Positions 37,764 to 50,000 of a stretch of DNA of 64,000 bases are shown piece by piece. Origin of the DNA: Ischnura elegans (lineage: Eukaryota > Arthropoda > Insecta > Odonata > Coenagrionidae). Each line of letters begins with the position of its first letter. Position 1 is the stretch's first letter. Made by a program: the position numbers and the translations under genes. The stretch lies in the NCBI RefSeq assembly GCF_921293095.1, contig NC_060251.1, positions 61,769,585 through 61,833,584 of the forward strand. The letters run 5' to 3'. The notes below the pieces were generated by a model. The model saw only the letters and a list, made by a program, of their open reading frames with translations, was not told where the DNA came from and did no database searches.

Positions 37764-37769
37764 AATAAA
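37764..37769 (+). terminator. AATAAA polyadenylation signal of KAT14
   Basis: A canonical AATAAA lies 276 bases after the KAT14 stop codon and gives a compact AT-rich 3' UTR (37489 to about 37790). A MITE begins at 37825, just beyond the expected cleavage site. Confidence 0.7.
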
Positions 37770-37824
37770 ATGAAAAGAAATATTCGTTTTGACTTATTAT
37801 CAGTAGTGTTGGTATTTTCATAAT

Positions 37825-38453
37825 AGGGTGGTTTCCTATTATTTTTTTATCGACTAAATCGAAAGATTATTACTCCTGGAGTACATATTTCACGCTTTTA
37901 GATTTTTAAATGATGATATCAATTTTTTGCAACTAAATGAAAAGTGAAAAATTTCAAGCGCACGAAAACGCGACGGCTAAGTACAAATGCTGGGAAAAGC
38001 TTGTGTGACGTCATTCTGGTTCCAGCTGCTGCCGTGTGAGGCCACCTTGGTGCGAGGCTATGAGCACTGCCATGATGCAGGCTGCTAGCAGGTAGCGCTT
38101 GGCTTAAATAAGGATTATTAATACCCTATCAAACGAAGGAAACTTTTCGACCTTAGGCAATTTTAATAAGTGATTATTAAGAGTTGTTTTCCGGAGCTCG
38201 GTGCATCATGCATGCATTGGTAATCTCAAAACTCCTGACTACTCCTATAGCATCTAGTCCCTGTAACGTCACGAAGAGTGGCATCGCATGGGCACCAATC
38301 TGGCCTTTTTCAAATGAGGTTAAAATTGACCATTAAAATTTGTCTAAATTGGGATCTCAAAAACCAAATTATTTGTATATTATAAATACACTAATGATGG
38401 GTAACGAATCGCAATCAATGCATTTCGTATTCTTTGGTGAAGGAAACTACCCT
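37825..38453 (+). mobile_element. MITE family A, copy 3, directly downstream of KAT14
   Basis: Starts AGGGTGGTTTCCT and ends AGGAAACTACCCT, 629 bp. It begins 56 bp after the KAT14 AATAAA signal, so it occupies the immediate 3' flank. A small internal deletion removes one GCTAGCAGGTAGCAGAGTACC-type segment seen in copies 1 and 2. Confidence 0.8.
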
Positions 38454-38592
38454 ATTCTCTTCCCTTGAAATGAGGAATGTAAATGAGAAGATTGAACCAT
38501 AACATATAAGGAATAACTGAAATAAAGCATCCTGATGAGGGAGACTTCCAGAGTGGAAGTACATAATAGGATTACACACACAGGTTCCCTGA

Positions 38593-39440
38593 ATGGTAAT
38601 GCTTAAGTTGGGGATAATGCTGAAGAAGAGTGTTGGATTGAGGGTGAAAATATTTCTCCACAATAATTACAGGATAAACATGGTTAAGATAGATACCAAA
38701 CCCTCATATACCATAGTAGTAAAGGTTTCCATTCCAACTATGGACTATGAAGATGTAGTAGATGCATACGAGGATATCGCAGAAGTAATTAAGGTGAGAA
38801 GGGAAGAGAATCATATTATTTTAGGAGATAGGAATGCTGTCGTTGGAGGTGGTCAAGATGGAAGAATAACTGCAGAATATGGATTAGGTAAGCAATATGA
38901 TAGACAAGAAAGATAACAGGAACTCAGCATAGAATACAAGCTAGTGGTAGTAAACACTTTATTAAAAAATCACAACTGAAGAAGATACACACTTGGATAA
39001 GGCTAAGAGACATGAGAAGATTTCAAATACACAAGATCTTGGTGAAGCAAAGATTTGGAAACCAAGTTAAAGGCTGCATAAGTTACCCAAGGGTTGATAT
39101 TGACAGCAATGATAATTTAGTGATGATGAAATACCACCAAAAATTCAAGAAACTGAAGAGAAATTGGTGGGTAGAGAAATTATAGGAAGCTCAACACCAG
39201 CCAGCATTTCAAGAAGCAGTGGAGAGTAAAATGCAAGAGGAAGAAAGCTGGAATAACATTAATAGTGGACTGCAGGAGGCAACAAAAGAAGTTCTTGGGA
39301 GAAGAAAACTGGTCAAGAAAAATGCATGGATCACAGATGACGTCTAAGAACTCATTGAAGAAAGAAGGAAGTACAGAATGCCTTGGTGAAGAAGGGCAAC
39401 TTAACTACAAGAAGTCAAAGTTCACTTGGTATGAATATAT
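38593..39440 (+). pseudogene. Decayed RTE-like LINE endonuclease fragment
   Basis: One frame (38683-38916) reads through IPTMDYED, then GDRNAVVGGGQDGR and YGLGKQ, matching the endonuclease/exonuclease-phosphatase domain typical of RTE-type (BovB/CFDP2-like) elements, where the motif is GDWNAVVG. Downstream, other frames give LVKQRFGNQVKGC, DIDSNDNLVMMK, KEVLGRRKLVKKNAWITDD and ELIEERRKYR, the expected order. Several frameshifts and stops break it, and the reverse transcriptase is absent. It lies just after MITE family A copy 3. Confidence 0.75.
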
Positions 39441-42400
39441 TTTTTATCAAATTACCTTTAAGTATTAAAACTATTATCCTATTTAAAGAAATGTAGCTAA
39501 TATAAAAATTCAAATACATACCATCAATTCTTCAATTTCAGCATTATTTTCCAATTGGTGACAGATCTAGGACCTAATCTCATAAGGGCAATGTCCCTTT
39601 AAAGCCATGACACATATCTGCTAGTCTTGAGATATCCTTCCGATAGTAAGAGAACTTAAATCTCTTGGTCTTGCGGAGCAGTCAACCATCAGTGTGGCCA
39701 ATTTCTCAATAAGACTGCTATAAAATAACCTAAATAAATCTTCTTAGCAGCACGGTAGTCATCTTCTAATTATACATTAATCTGTTCTCCTCTTAATCTC
39801 ATGCAGCACAAAGAGATGTACATATATGAAATCATTTCAAATAGTCATCTCACATCTTCAGACCTCTTATGGCATTTTAAACCTTAAAACAATGATGTAA
39901 GGTAATAAACAGTTAGTAGGAAAAAAGTTTTTGCATTGTAAGATAAAAAATAAAACCAAAAACACAGAATAAATGGCATTTCGCTATCTTTACCACTAGA
40001 AAAATACTGTTTTTCATTGATACTTGCTTCACAACAACAGAGAGATGGCCAATTCCCCATGTGCATGAAGGCAGAGCACCACCTGAGATGAAGTTCACAG
40101 TTACCGCAACTTATGTAGCCCTTCTTGCAGACCTACCTAATTGTTTTCAGGTTAGAGTTTAGTGTTATTATCCTATAACCACCAAATTTTAATCTCCCAT
40201 TGTTGCTGTTCACTGCTGGATATTATTCCCACCCTATAAAATTTGCGTGCACTCACAGGCAAGACAGTTTTTGCCCCAATACCTATATGTGCAAGCTGGG
40301 TATTTAATGGTTAAACTGAACACACTTCTTTCTAATAGCAGATCCTAATAATACAGTTTACTGGTTTAAAAACTACTGTAATGTTTACTACATCCTAACC
40401 AGCTCTAACAATGACAGTTGGCAAGGCCCACGGCAGTTGTAACACACCCAAAGGACAGAGAGTATTAAACATACCTGATGCGACATCAACATAGGCTTTG
40501 ACCATCTTTGGAAACTGATTTTGGAAAATAAGGAAAATTATTGTTCTCCCTTTTTTATGCATCATTTAAAAGAATGAATGTCATGAAAATCTAGGTTTGA
40601 ATTCATTGAAGTTGGAATAATAAATTTGAGTGCAAATAAACAGATTCTTCAAAAAGAGCTGAAGCATGCTTTAAGTATAGTACGATGTAATATATGCTGG
40701 CACTAAAGATGTTAAGAGGCTTTCCAATGGGAGTTAAATGCTCTGGTGGTAGGTACCTAACTGAATCAGCAGTAAAGTCATCATCACCTTTTACTTTGAT
40801 TGTGTAGTATGGGCTTTAAAGAGCAAAATGTTCCCTCATTTATAACTTGGGATGAAACACACGGTATGGCCAAAATAGTATCAGAATTTTAATATGCAGT
40901 CAATACCAAAAATGATACAATTATGTATATCTAATTTTTTACAGCTTTTTACCACCCATTTGGTCCCTTTAACGAGGTGTCAAATTCAACCCCTAAAGGG
41001 CACTAATAAGGAAGTCAACAGTGAGCTCCACCCATTGTACAACAGTGTTTCAGCTATTATCAAAATATTTTTTTCTGTAAATACAATATTGCTAGCATTC
41101 CCTCCCCTAGAAGCGTTGGCTCTATCGAAACCCTTTAAGCTTTTAATTTATTAATATGTAAAGGCTAAATGGCATTCGGCTTGTTCAGCAAGTTTTTCTC
41201 AAGTCGTTAGTGATAGAGCTCGAAAAAATAAAGCTATCATTATTTATCAGTTTTTTGACTCGTCTCCTACTTCTTAAGTGCTGAAAATCATATGGCCTTA
41301 ACCCTTTGGATTTGTACTTGTATAAATACAAAGTTGTGAAAATACCTCCATCATTTAGAAAAACCCTGTGTAAGTACAGTTCGTGATTAACATGGCCCAT
41401 TACATCAAATGCAATCACTCTGATTCTGATCTTATACAATGGTTTGCACTTATTTTTAATTCTACCTAAAGCTTGACTAATCCAAAACTACCGTTTCTTT
41501 AGAAAATTTCATTTATGAGAAATTTGATTAGTCTATGACACAGAAAAAACATTGGACATAAAAAATAAAAAAAGTCCATTGAAAACATCCAGAGAGCCTA
41601 CATCCTAAACCACCCTACTTAAAAATTCAATAATTCATCATTATGTATACCGTGAATTCCTGGTACATATTAATGCCAATTACTTAAGGCATGCATCTTT
41701 TGCGCAACTTGTGCATTCTTGATTTTACAGAGAAATAGTTTTGCCAAATGTTATGGCTGGTGTCTAAAAGTAACTCTTGACCTGAAGAATCCAGTAAAAT
41801 AGATAGCAAAATTATTGAACCAAAGCTAGTATGCCTGCACAACCTGGAACACACCAACCTTAATATGTATCACACACAGAAAGCGGAGACAACATATGAG
41901 TCAAGAATTATTATTAAAATTTCAAAAATTCCATAAAATTTTGTATCACCATATTAAAATTAGCGTCATTACGTAAAAAACTATAAGGCAAAAGTGTATT
42001 TTATAGCTTAAAAAAGTATTTGTACTATGAACTGCAACATTTCTTTTATGAAATTGTTTTTTTTTAAGTGTATGTACTTATATTATGATTGTATCATGAT
42101 GTATTGTGTCCTTGGGCAAATAATTTTTTACTATTATTATTAATAAGAATGATCTAAGAGAATACCTCAGGAAGAACAGACAGACCTCTACCATGTGTAT
42201 AAATGAAAATACAAAAAAAAATTAACTCGTGTATTTACACTCACAAAAATCATTTGTACATATCAAATTATCTACATGATGACAAACATTTAAAAAAATT
42301 ACACCCTTGAAAAATTACAGCATAATTCACCAAAAATGATAAATGGGCAAACATGTTTGAGCTATTCAACATTGAATTCATTATAACAAGCAATGAACCT

Positions 42401-43890
42401 ATTCTCAGTCGTAAATAATGTACAGAAATCTTTAATTGATGAATGAAAATAACACAACATAACACTGTAATATGATACCTATTGGGGTAGATCATTCATG
42501 ATGATAATTACAATAATAAAAATAATTGTCAATAAATACTGATAGTTGTAGTGATACTATGTGATGATGAAGGTAAAGAAATTTTTTAAGTGCCAAACAA
42601 CATTAAATCAGGCACCAATGTGCCATATTTCACAGCTTATAAAACATGAGATTAGGGATCTGGCAATACAGAGTCAGGTACAATTATACCATATATGTAG
42701 CTTAAAAGTATATTCAGAAAATTATAACTGAAGGTAGTTCATTTAACAATGAATGAATGCAAAAAATTAGTCCCACACAAGAAAATGCATGGACCAAAAA
42801 AACACTCAATAATTCAATGTGACTCATATTTAAGGAATATTTTAAGAAATTATAAGGACAAATATGTCTACATTATATAAATTATTAGAAAGATAAAATA
42901 TTTTTTGACAAGAGGCAATTATAAGGGTGACATTCATAACCAGGTGTCTTATAAGCTGTAAAACATGGTATGAACAAAAGGAACTACACTAGGCATTCAT
43001 AAAACATTCACCAGGGAACTTATCATTTTAGGTAAGTTACTAATTATGTACTTTCATTAACAAAAATATGTTTCAGTCCTTCTGAGCAGCAAATGCAATG
43101 GGCTATATCTGCAGATTCACAAAAGCACTCATAATATATATTGCTTTGCCCATTAGCTTCCTCAGGGCTATTTACATACACCAAGGCCATGGCAGTCATT
43201 GACTTCAGGGAAAGTTAGGAAAAATAATATCCTATCTATAGAAAACTTGTCTACGACACATCTGTTGAAGCTCACCACAACTGTCATTGGTCCCATTAGA
43301 TGATAAATAAAAATAATAAGGGGTGAAATGACAACATAAAAAAAACACATAATGGGTCAAAAGTCAACGTTATGTACGGCAGCAATATTCACTTCTTTGA
43401 AAATACAACATTAGTAGTATCATGCAACCACTTAAAAGAGATGCAGAACAGAAATTAGATTAATTAATGTGACCAATTCATAAGGAAGCATACCTGCATG
43501 AGGTTTCTTCTTTCAAGGAATAAGAGGTATTTTGATGAAGACTTTCTCACATTCTGGTCTGGAGGACTAATTTATAATGAAGTGATTACCATTTTTCAAG
43601 AGATAATGAGGACAACTTCTTCATAACATGTATGGGGAATAAAAAGTCGCATTTAGTGGAAAATAGTTTTTTTATAAAATGATACACTTCAGAGTGATAC
43701 TCAAAGATGTACTTTACAAGTTAATACACAAAGGAACACAAGTCTGTGTTAGGGTAACTGTTAATGAGCAAAGTACATGAAAATTGTTAGAAAATTGTAC
43801 GTTTCAGGTGCATCGATGAACAGCTACGATCAATACCTTACCGATTGACTCAAAAAATTGATTAATAAAATATAGGCACAGGCTTGTGAA
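39441..43890. other. Intergenic / NPAT-like 3' UTR stretch
   Basis: Between the LINE remnant and the NPAT-like stop codon. Very AT-rich and without coding exons. On the - strand the nearest canonical AATAAA I found is at about 41153-41148, implying a long 3' UTR or use of a variant signal nearer the stop. Confidence 0.4.
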
Positions 43891-44001
43891 TTAACTCGCT
43901 TCACCATGTACTTTAGACAGAAAATCCTCTATTTCCATGACATTCAAAGGGAAGAATATTCCAGGATTACTATTCACCACATCTCCATCTCCTGATGGCT
44001 G
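43891..44001 (-). CDS. NPAT: NPAT-like last coding exon (36 residues), conserved C-terminal motif
   Basis: A polypyrimidine acceptor (TTTTCAG at 44008-44002) precedes a 111-nt exon in phase 0 with the upstream donor at 46683. The peptide is QPSGDGDVVNSNPG followed by IFFPLNVMEIEDFLSKVH and GEAS, then TAA. The hydrophobic/acidic end matches the remembered human NPAT terminus (FP, then a D/E-I/V-D/E pair, then FL-S-L/V-H). This is the best single piece of evidence for the gene's identity. A CAGCAG at the acceptor allows an alternative that drops the first Gln. Confidence 0.75.
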   Translation of the reverse strand, partial: QPSGDGDVVNSNPGIFFPLNVMEIEDFLSKVHGEAS

Positions 44002-47000
44002 CTGAAAATCCAATTGTTAAAAAAATTAATCACCATAAAAAACAGGAGTCCTTAACTTAAAAAGAGTAGAACAATAATTATAGAATAGGACAGAAAACAC
44101 TAGAGTACATTACTAGTATCAAGTGATTACATTAGGAGTCTTTTTAACACAGCTTAAAGAAGAAGGAGAAAGCAATTTCCCTTTACCCATAACCCACTAG
44201 TGACATATGACACTGCAGCGCACCATTGAGTTCAATCAACAAAAAATTCAATATTATGAATTTTCCAACATTTTAAAAATATTACTTTGCATAATAAATT
44301 ATTCTCCCTCTTATGAGGACTGTAAACATGGTGTATCATGCCTTAAACAATCTAATCTTAAAATGCTGTGGTGCCTGACAGTGTAGTTTCCGATGTCAAG
44401 CAGTAGTTTTGAAGAATTCGTGTTAACCACTTTTCTGTAACCATGATCACACAGCCACGGATGTGTGGTTTCCGAAACTAGGCCTTACATGGAGCATTAA
44501 TAATATGAGTACAACCGTGTTATCTCCGCTAAAAATACCGCGAACGGACGAACAAAGCCCTCAATGAGACCGGGAAGCACACTTAATTAACAGAATAACT
44601 CCATAGATAATAATATATTGTTTGTTTTAAGTAAATTATGAACATTTCAAGACATTACAGTGAAAGTTTGGATTATCTGCGTTTTCTGATTATTCGTGCC
44701 GTTTCTCCCCATCCTTAGCCCAGATATTCGGGAGTGTACTGTATAAAGTTCTATTTTTCATTAGTAGCTTTATTTACAACTTACTCTATGTAATAGGATT
44801 ACGTAAAAAAATAAAATAACGGTGTCAGAAGATAAAAGGGAACTTAATGCTTCTTAGAAAAGGTTGTTCGAAAAGGTTATTTTAGAGGTTTTTCATGTAC
44901 TTTTGTTAATAAATTGCTATTTTTTAATTAACCTTTAGCGGACTTTTAAGCACAAGAATGTCAGAAGGTGTCAGAAGATAAAAGGGAACTTAATGCTTCT
45001 TTGAAAAGGTTGTTCGAAAAGGTTATTTTAGAGGTTTTTCATGTACTTTTGTTAATAAATTGCTATTTTTTAATTAACCTTTAGCGGACTTTTAAGCACA
45101 AGAATGTCAGAAGGTGTCAGAAGATAAAAGGGAACTTAATGATTCTTTGAAAAGGTTGTTCGAAAAGGTTATACTAGAGGTTTTTCATGTACTTTTCTTA
45201 ATAAATTGCTATTTTTTAATTAACCTTTAGCAGACTTTTAAGCACAAGAATAGCATCAAAATCCATTTCCGGGAATGCAATGTTGTAAAAATTTTCCGGT
45301 AAAGGGGGGCCCCGTCTTGAGCCCCAGCCGAGGGCCCCCAATCACCCCAGACTGCCCCTGCACTCAGTGCACCAGCAAGACTGCTAGAGGGTTAATGAAC
45401 CCTGTTCTTACAACATATCCTCCTTCCTTGCTTACCCAATGGCCTTCCCTCTCTTATAGATTTCAGCACTCTATCTCCCCTCTTTCTGATGTATTCCATT
45501 CACACTCTCTCTACCCTCCTTTTCTCTAATAGCATCTTTCACACTCTAACTCATAATGACTAAAATTGATAGTTTTTTCTCTATCCATCTCACCATCTCC
45601 ATTCTTCCATATCCACATCTCCAACACATGTGGCCTAGTCTCTCATAAATTCCCTTTCTCTCCATTGAATTTCAAGAGGTGTCATTTTACTTGATTTCAA
45701 AAATCATTTGGGCCTGTATACATTTATCACAATCACAATGGATAAGGAATACTCTTGTTCTAAATGCACCAACTCTAAGCAGAAAAAGATAACAATCGCT
45801 GCACATTAAGGTGGTGACTAGCAATGGGTCAGTTGTGATTGACCAATATACATGATCAAGTTCTTTTGTGAGATCGATTGATGAACAGGATATTTTCCGG
45901 TGAACAGATCTCTTTGGCTGCTCACAACCGAAGTTATCTGCCAATCATTCACATCCAAAGTCAGTCACTCGTAACTGATGTCACTCATCAATCAGTTTTG
46001 TTGAATAACTATTTATTTATTGTTGAAATAATCATGAGAAACTATTCCCAATTATTTCATAACATTTATCAATCCCTATAAGTATACATTAATTAAAATT
46101 TCCATATTACCTTCCTAGACTTACTCTACACCACTTAGTATTTACACTAAAAACTACAATCATGGACTCGGATGATGTTTTTCTGGCTAATGAGCATTCC
46201 AGCAAACACTATTAAAACCATAAGATGATAAAAGAGGATAAGAACTGCTTTTGAAAATTTTATTCTACAACAGCTTTAAGCAGTAATTTGACACTTTAAA
46301 TAATATCGGTCTTGACTGATCATACAGTAACATTGGTCATGATTGTCTATGCTTGGGAATGACATCCGTTATGATTGACACCAGTTGTAACTGACAAAAG
46401 TATGATTGACATAGGAAGGTAATTACAGACAATTGGTCATTCCTGATTGACTCACTTAATCGGATAAACGGTAATTGACATCACTGAAAAGACTAACTTG
46501 GCCCATCACCAGAGGTGACTCAAGCCCTAAGATTAGAAAAGTAGTACTCAAGTCAGTATTTCAACATAAATTAATTTAACCCTTGCGCTCTCACTTTAAA
46601 TTAATTCAGAGGTAAGGAAAGAAACGGATAGAAACATATAATGGAAAAATGACGGGGACAACGGTGCTGTGGCAGATACTTACCGATGGTTTATCGTCAG
46701 CCGTGGTTCTTCTCTTCTTCAACGGCAGAAATTTTCTCCTACCCCCATCTTCCTTATTCTGATTTTCACCAGAACACGCACCAATGGCAGCATAAGTCAT
46801 TAAACTGTCATCGTCAACACTGTTCTCGTTGGAATCATTGCAAGCATCCACCACCCTCTGAATGGATGCCATATCTTTGTCACTCACTGAATTTGTATGG
46901 ACAGAATTCCTGCTGGGAGCATCTTTTTCTTTCCTGCGAGACGGCCTACAAAATTTTGACGGCACCTCACCTTTAACACTCTCAGCTTCATCAGTCAACT

Positions 47001-50000
47001 TCCTCTTCCGGTCACTGCACAATGAACTCTCCGTAGCACCACCGCACCCTTCCTCAGATTCATCCCCTTTCTTCCTACTTACGGCAACCTTCTTATCGTC
47101 CTTATCATTTTTCGACTTCTTGCTCCCACTCATTATCGCTGAAATAACCCTACCTCTGATGCCACGGCTGATATGTGACTTAATCTCCTTTGGTGTGATC
47201 GAGAGAAGTTCAATGTAATCCGATATGACGATGTTAACCACCTCACCACCCAAGTCAACAGTGAGGCCTTCAAGTTCAGGGGCAGATGGTGATAATGGCG
47301 GACCCAGCTGCGAATCAAGGATGGAGGTAGTGGGCGGGGGGGGATTGTCTTCATCATACATTATGTGTATCAAAACTTCATTCGAGCTGAAGGACATGTC
47401 CGACGGTCCAACCAAACTCAAATTATTAACAGCTCCCTCTGCAGGAGCCTCAGGGCACACGCCACAATTTTCTTCCGTACTGTCGCTTGTGGCATCATCT
47501 GCAGAGGGTGCTTCACTTGTGTCACTACTACTGGATTGGCGTGAAGAACAGACTGTATCCCTGACATCTTCATGATGTACTTGTTCCTTGGATTGGGGCC
47601 GAGGCTCAGCATCATCATTCCCAAGATCACCAGACACTCTAGCACCTTCTACATTTCCTGCAGCCTTCTTGGTTGACTTGTTACCACTTGAAAGAGATAA
47701 AGCCACTTTATCAGAAGGAGCAACTAACACAGCATACTTTCCTCCATCATCACGACAAGGTAGTTTTGCCTGAGTGGGCTTATCATCATTTTTAGAAGAT
47801 TTACCCTTAGGAACCTTAGAAATGCTACTCAACTGTCTCACATCATTGTTACCCTTTTTAGTAACTTGATTAACGTCCAATGTTAGAGGCTCCAAACGAC
47901 ATGTTTGCATTTTCAACGGAGGAGGAGAGCTTGATCCTCTGTTGGCACCAATATCTTTCTCAGATGATTTGCCTCGGGCAACAACAAAAGCAATATTTTT
48001 CTGGGGTTTCCCACCTGATTTTGCATCTTTACTTGGTTCAATGTCCTCTAACTTTTGTTTTTGTTTTTCGTTGAGCATACTGTTTTTACTAATCTCTTTG
48101 AAATTGAGCTCCACATCAGCAGAATTCACTGGACCACATGATTTTTCATTCATATTCTCAGTAAAGCCATCACGAGTCAACTCATCCTCATCCAGAATCA
48201 AATTTAGCCCAGCTTCTGAAGTATGAAGAAGAGGATGCCCACTTTTCCTCCTAGACCTTGTTGGTTTGGGATTGCCTTTTTCTAACACTGCAGAATCGTC
48301 AACAGACCTTTTTTTCTGTCTTCTATTCTGTTTTCCAGAACTGTCACTGTTACATACAGAATGCGTGCTAGGATGCATTGCTGTAACTTCCATTTCAGCT
48401 GAATTTTTGTTAACACGGACACCTCTTTTGGTATTCCTCTCCATAAATTTTGTCACAGCTTTCTCACTTGCTTTTGATTTACCTTTTTCTGGCATTCCAC
48501 CCACTTTTTCTTTATTGTCATTCAGTGGCCCCAAACTAGACTTTTCATTATCCTCAACACACTCATCATCCCCAAAAAGATCGTCATTCCCTGCCCCAAG
48601 TTGATTTGAGCGCAATGGTCTCTTCTTCCTTACTGTAATACCAGATGTTCTGTTGGATGCTTCCAAAGCATTTGATAATGCGCGATGCTTTCTTTCTTCA
48701 GCTTTATGCCTCAGTTCTGCAGCTTTACTTGTACTCGCAATCGGCTCCAATTCAACCTGAGGTAGAGACTGGTTCCCCACCTGATTGGATTTTGAGTCTG
48801 GAGCACTGCTCACTCTAGTGGGCTCGGTACACGGTGACTTCAAGGTTTCTTTTGCCTTCAAACCTTCCCCAGCATTTGGTGCAGGAGTACAGGACATACG
48901 AGCCGTCTTTTTTACCACAGTGGGAGATAAATCCCCATGCAATAGAGCCAATTTGTCTTCCACTGAGGCCAAGAGCTCAAACTTTCCCGGAGAAATTATT
49001 TGGTTTGGGGAATCAAAGTCGCATTCTCCCTCACTGAGCCTAAGTTCAGGGCAGTCATCTTGGAATTCATCTTCCTCCTCATCAAAAATAATAGCAAGTT
49101 TGGAGCTTTCCTTCACGGGCAATGATTTTCTGGGAGACTTTCTAGCACCTACACTTCCAACTTTCTTCCCTGTTGGTGTTAGAGGCAGAACATTTGGAGA
49201 GACAGATGGGGAAGGGGTAGATTTAACAGTACTCGATGATGAATTAAATCCAGAACCTACTGCAGCACCAGGACTTAGACTAGTTCTTCCTCCTCTCAGC
49301 CTCTCTAATGTCCTTTGTTTCTTCATCTCAAGTTCAGTGACTAAGCTGTGATCAACGATAGGCAATATAGTGCTACGAGTTTCCACAATCTTACTACTCT
49401 CATCAGCATCATTGGAATCCCTACCAAAGAGGATCTTTTCCAAATTATCTCTCCTCTTTTTCTTCTCAGATAACAATAAAGTTCCTTTGCTCATGTCTTT
49501 ACTCTCTGGTACTTTTATATTTTGACTTGAACACAACTTTTCACTCTCCAGCTTATTACCTGGGCTTTTGACAGGCTCTGTATTATTCCCCATATTCCAA
49601 TGAGCATGTATTTGTTTACCATCACTTTTCTCAGCACTTTCATTTTCCACAGGGGATGCAGTTGGTTTTTTAGCCCCTTCATCAAGCAATTTTCTTAACT
49701 GACCATTCTCTGGAAAAGCTTCCCCACCCACCACTTCCTCTGTAGAACGTTTTTCAATGCTCTTATCACTATTGCTTGCTTCCATCACAGCCTGGCCAGA
49801 GCGAGGTGCAACAACTTCACTTTGCAATGCGTCATCATGATTACCTTCCTCTTCGTCGGAAGAATCACTGCTAGATGACTCACTACTGCTGCTATGATCA
49901 CTTGCAACTGAATCAGGTCTTTTCAGCCTATCATTCTCTGGGCCTCCATCAACTTTCTGCTCTGCTGCCTTCTGTATTTTCCCTTTGGGACTACTGATGG

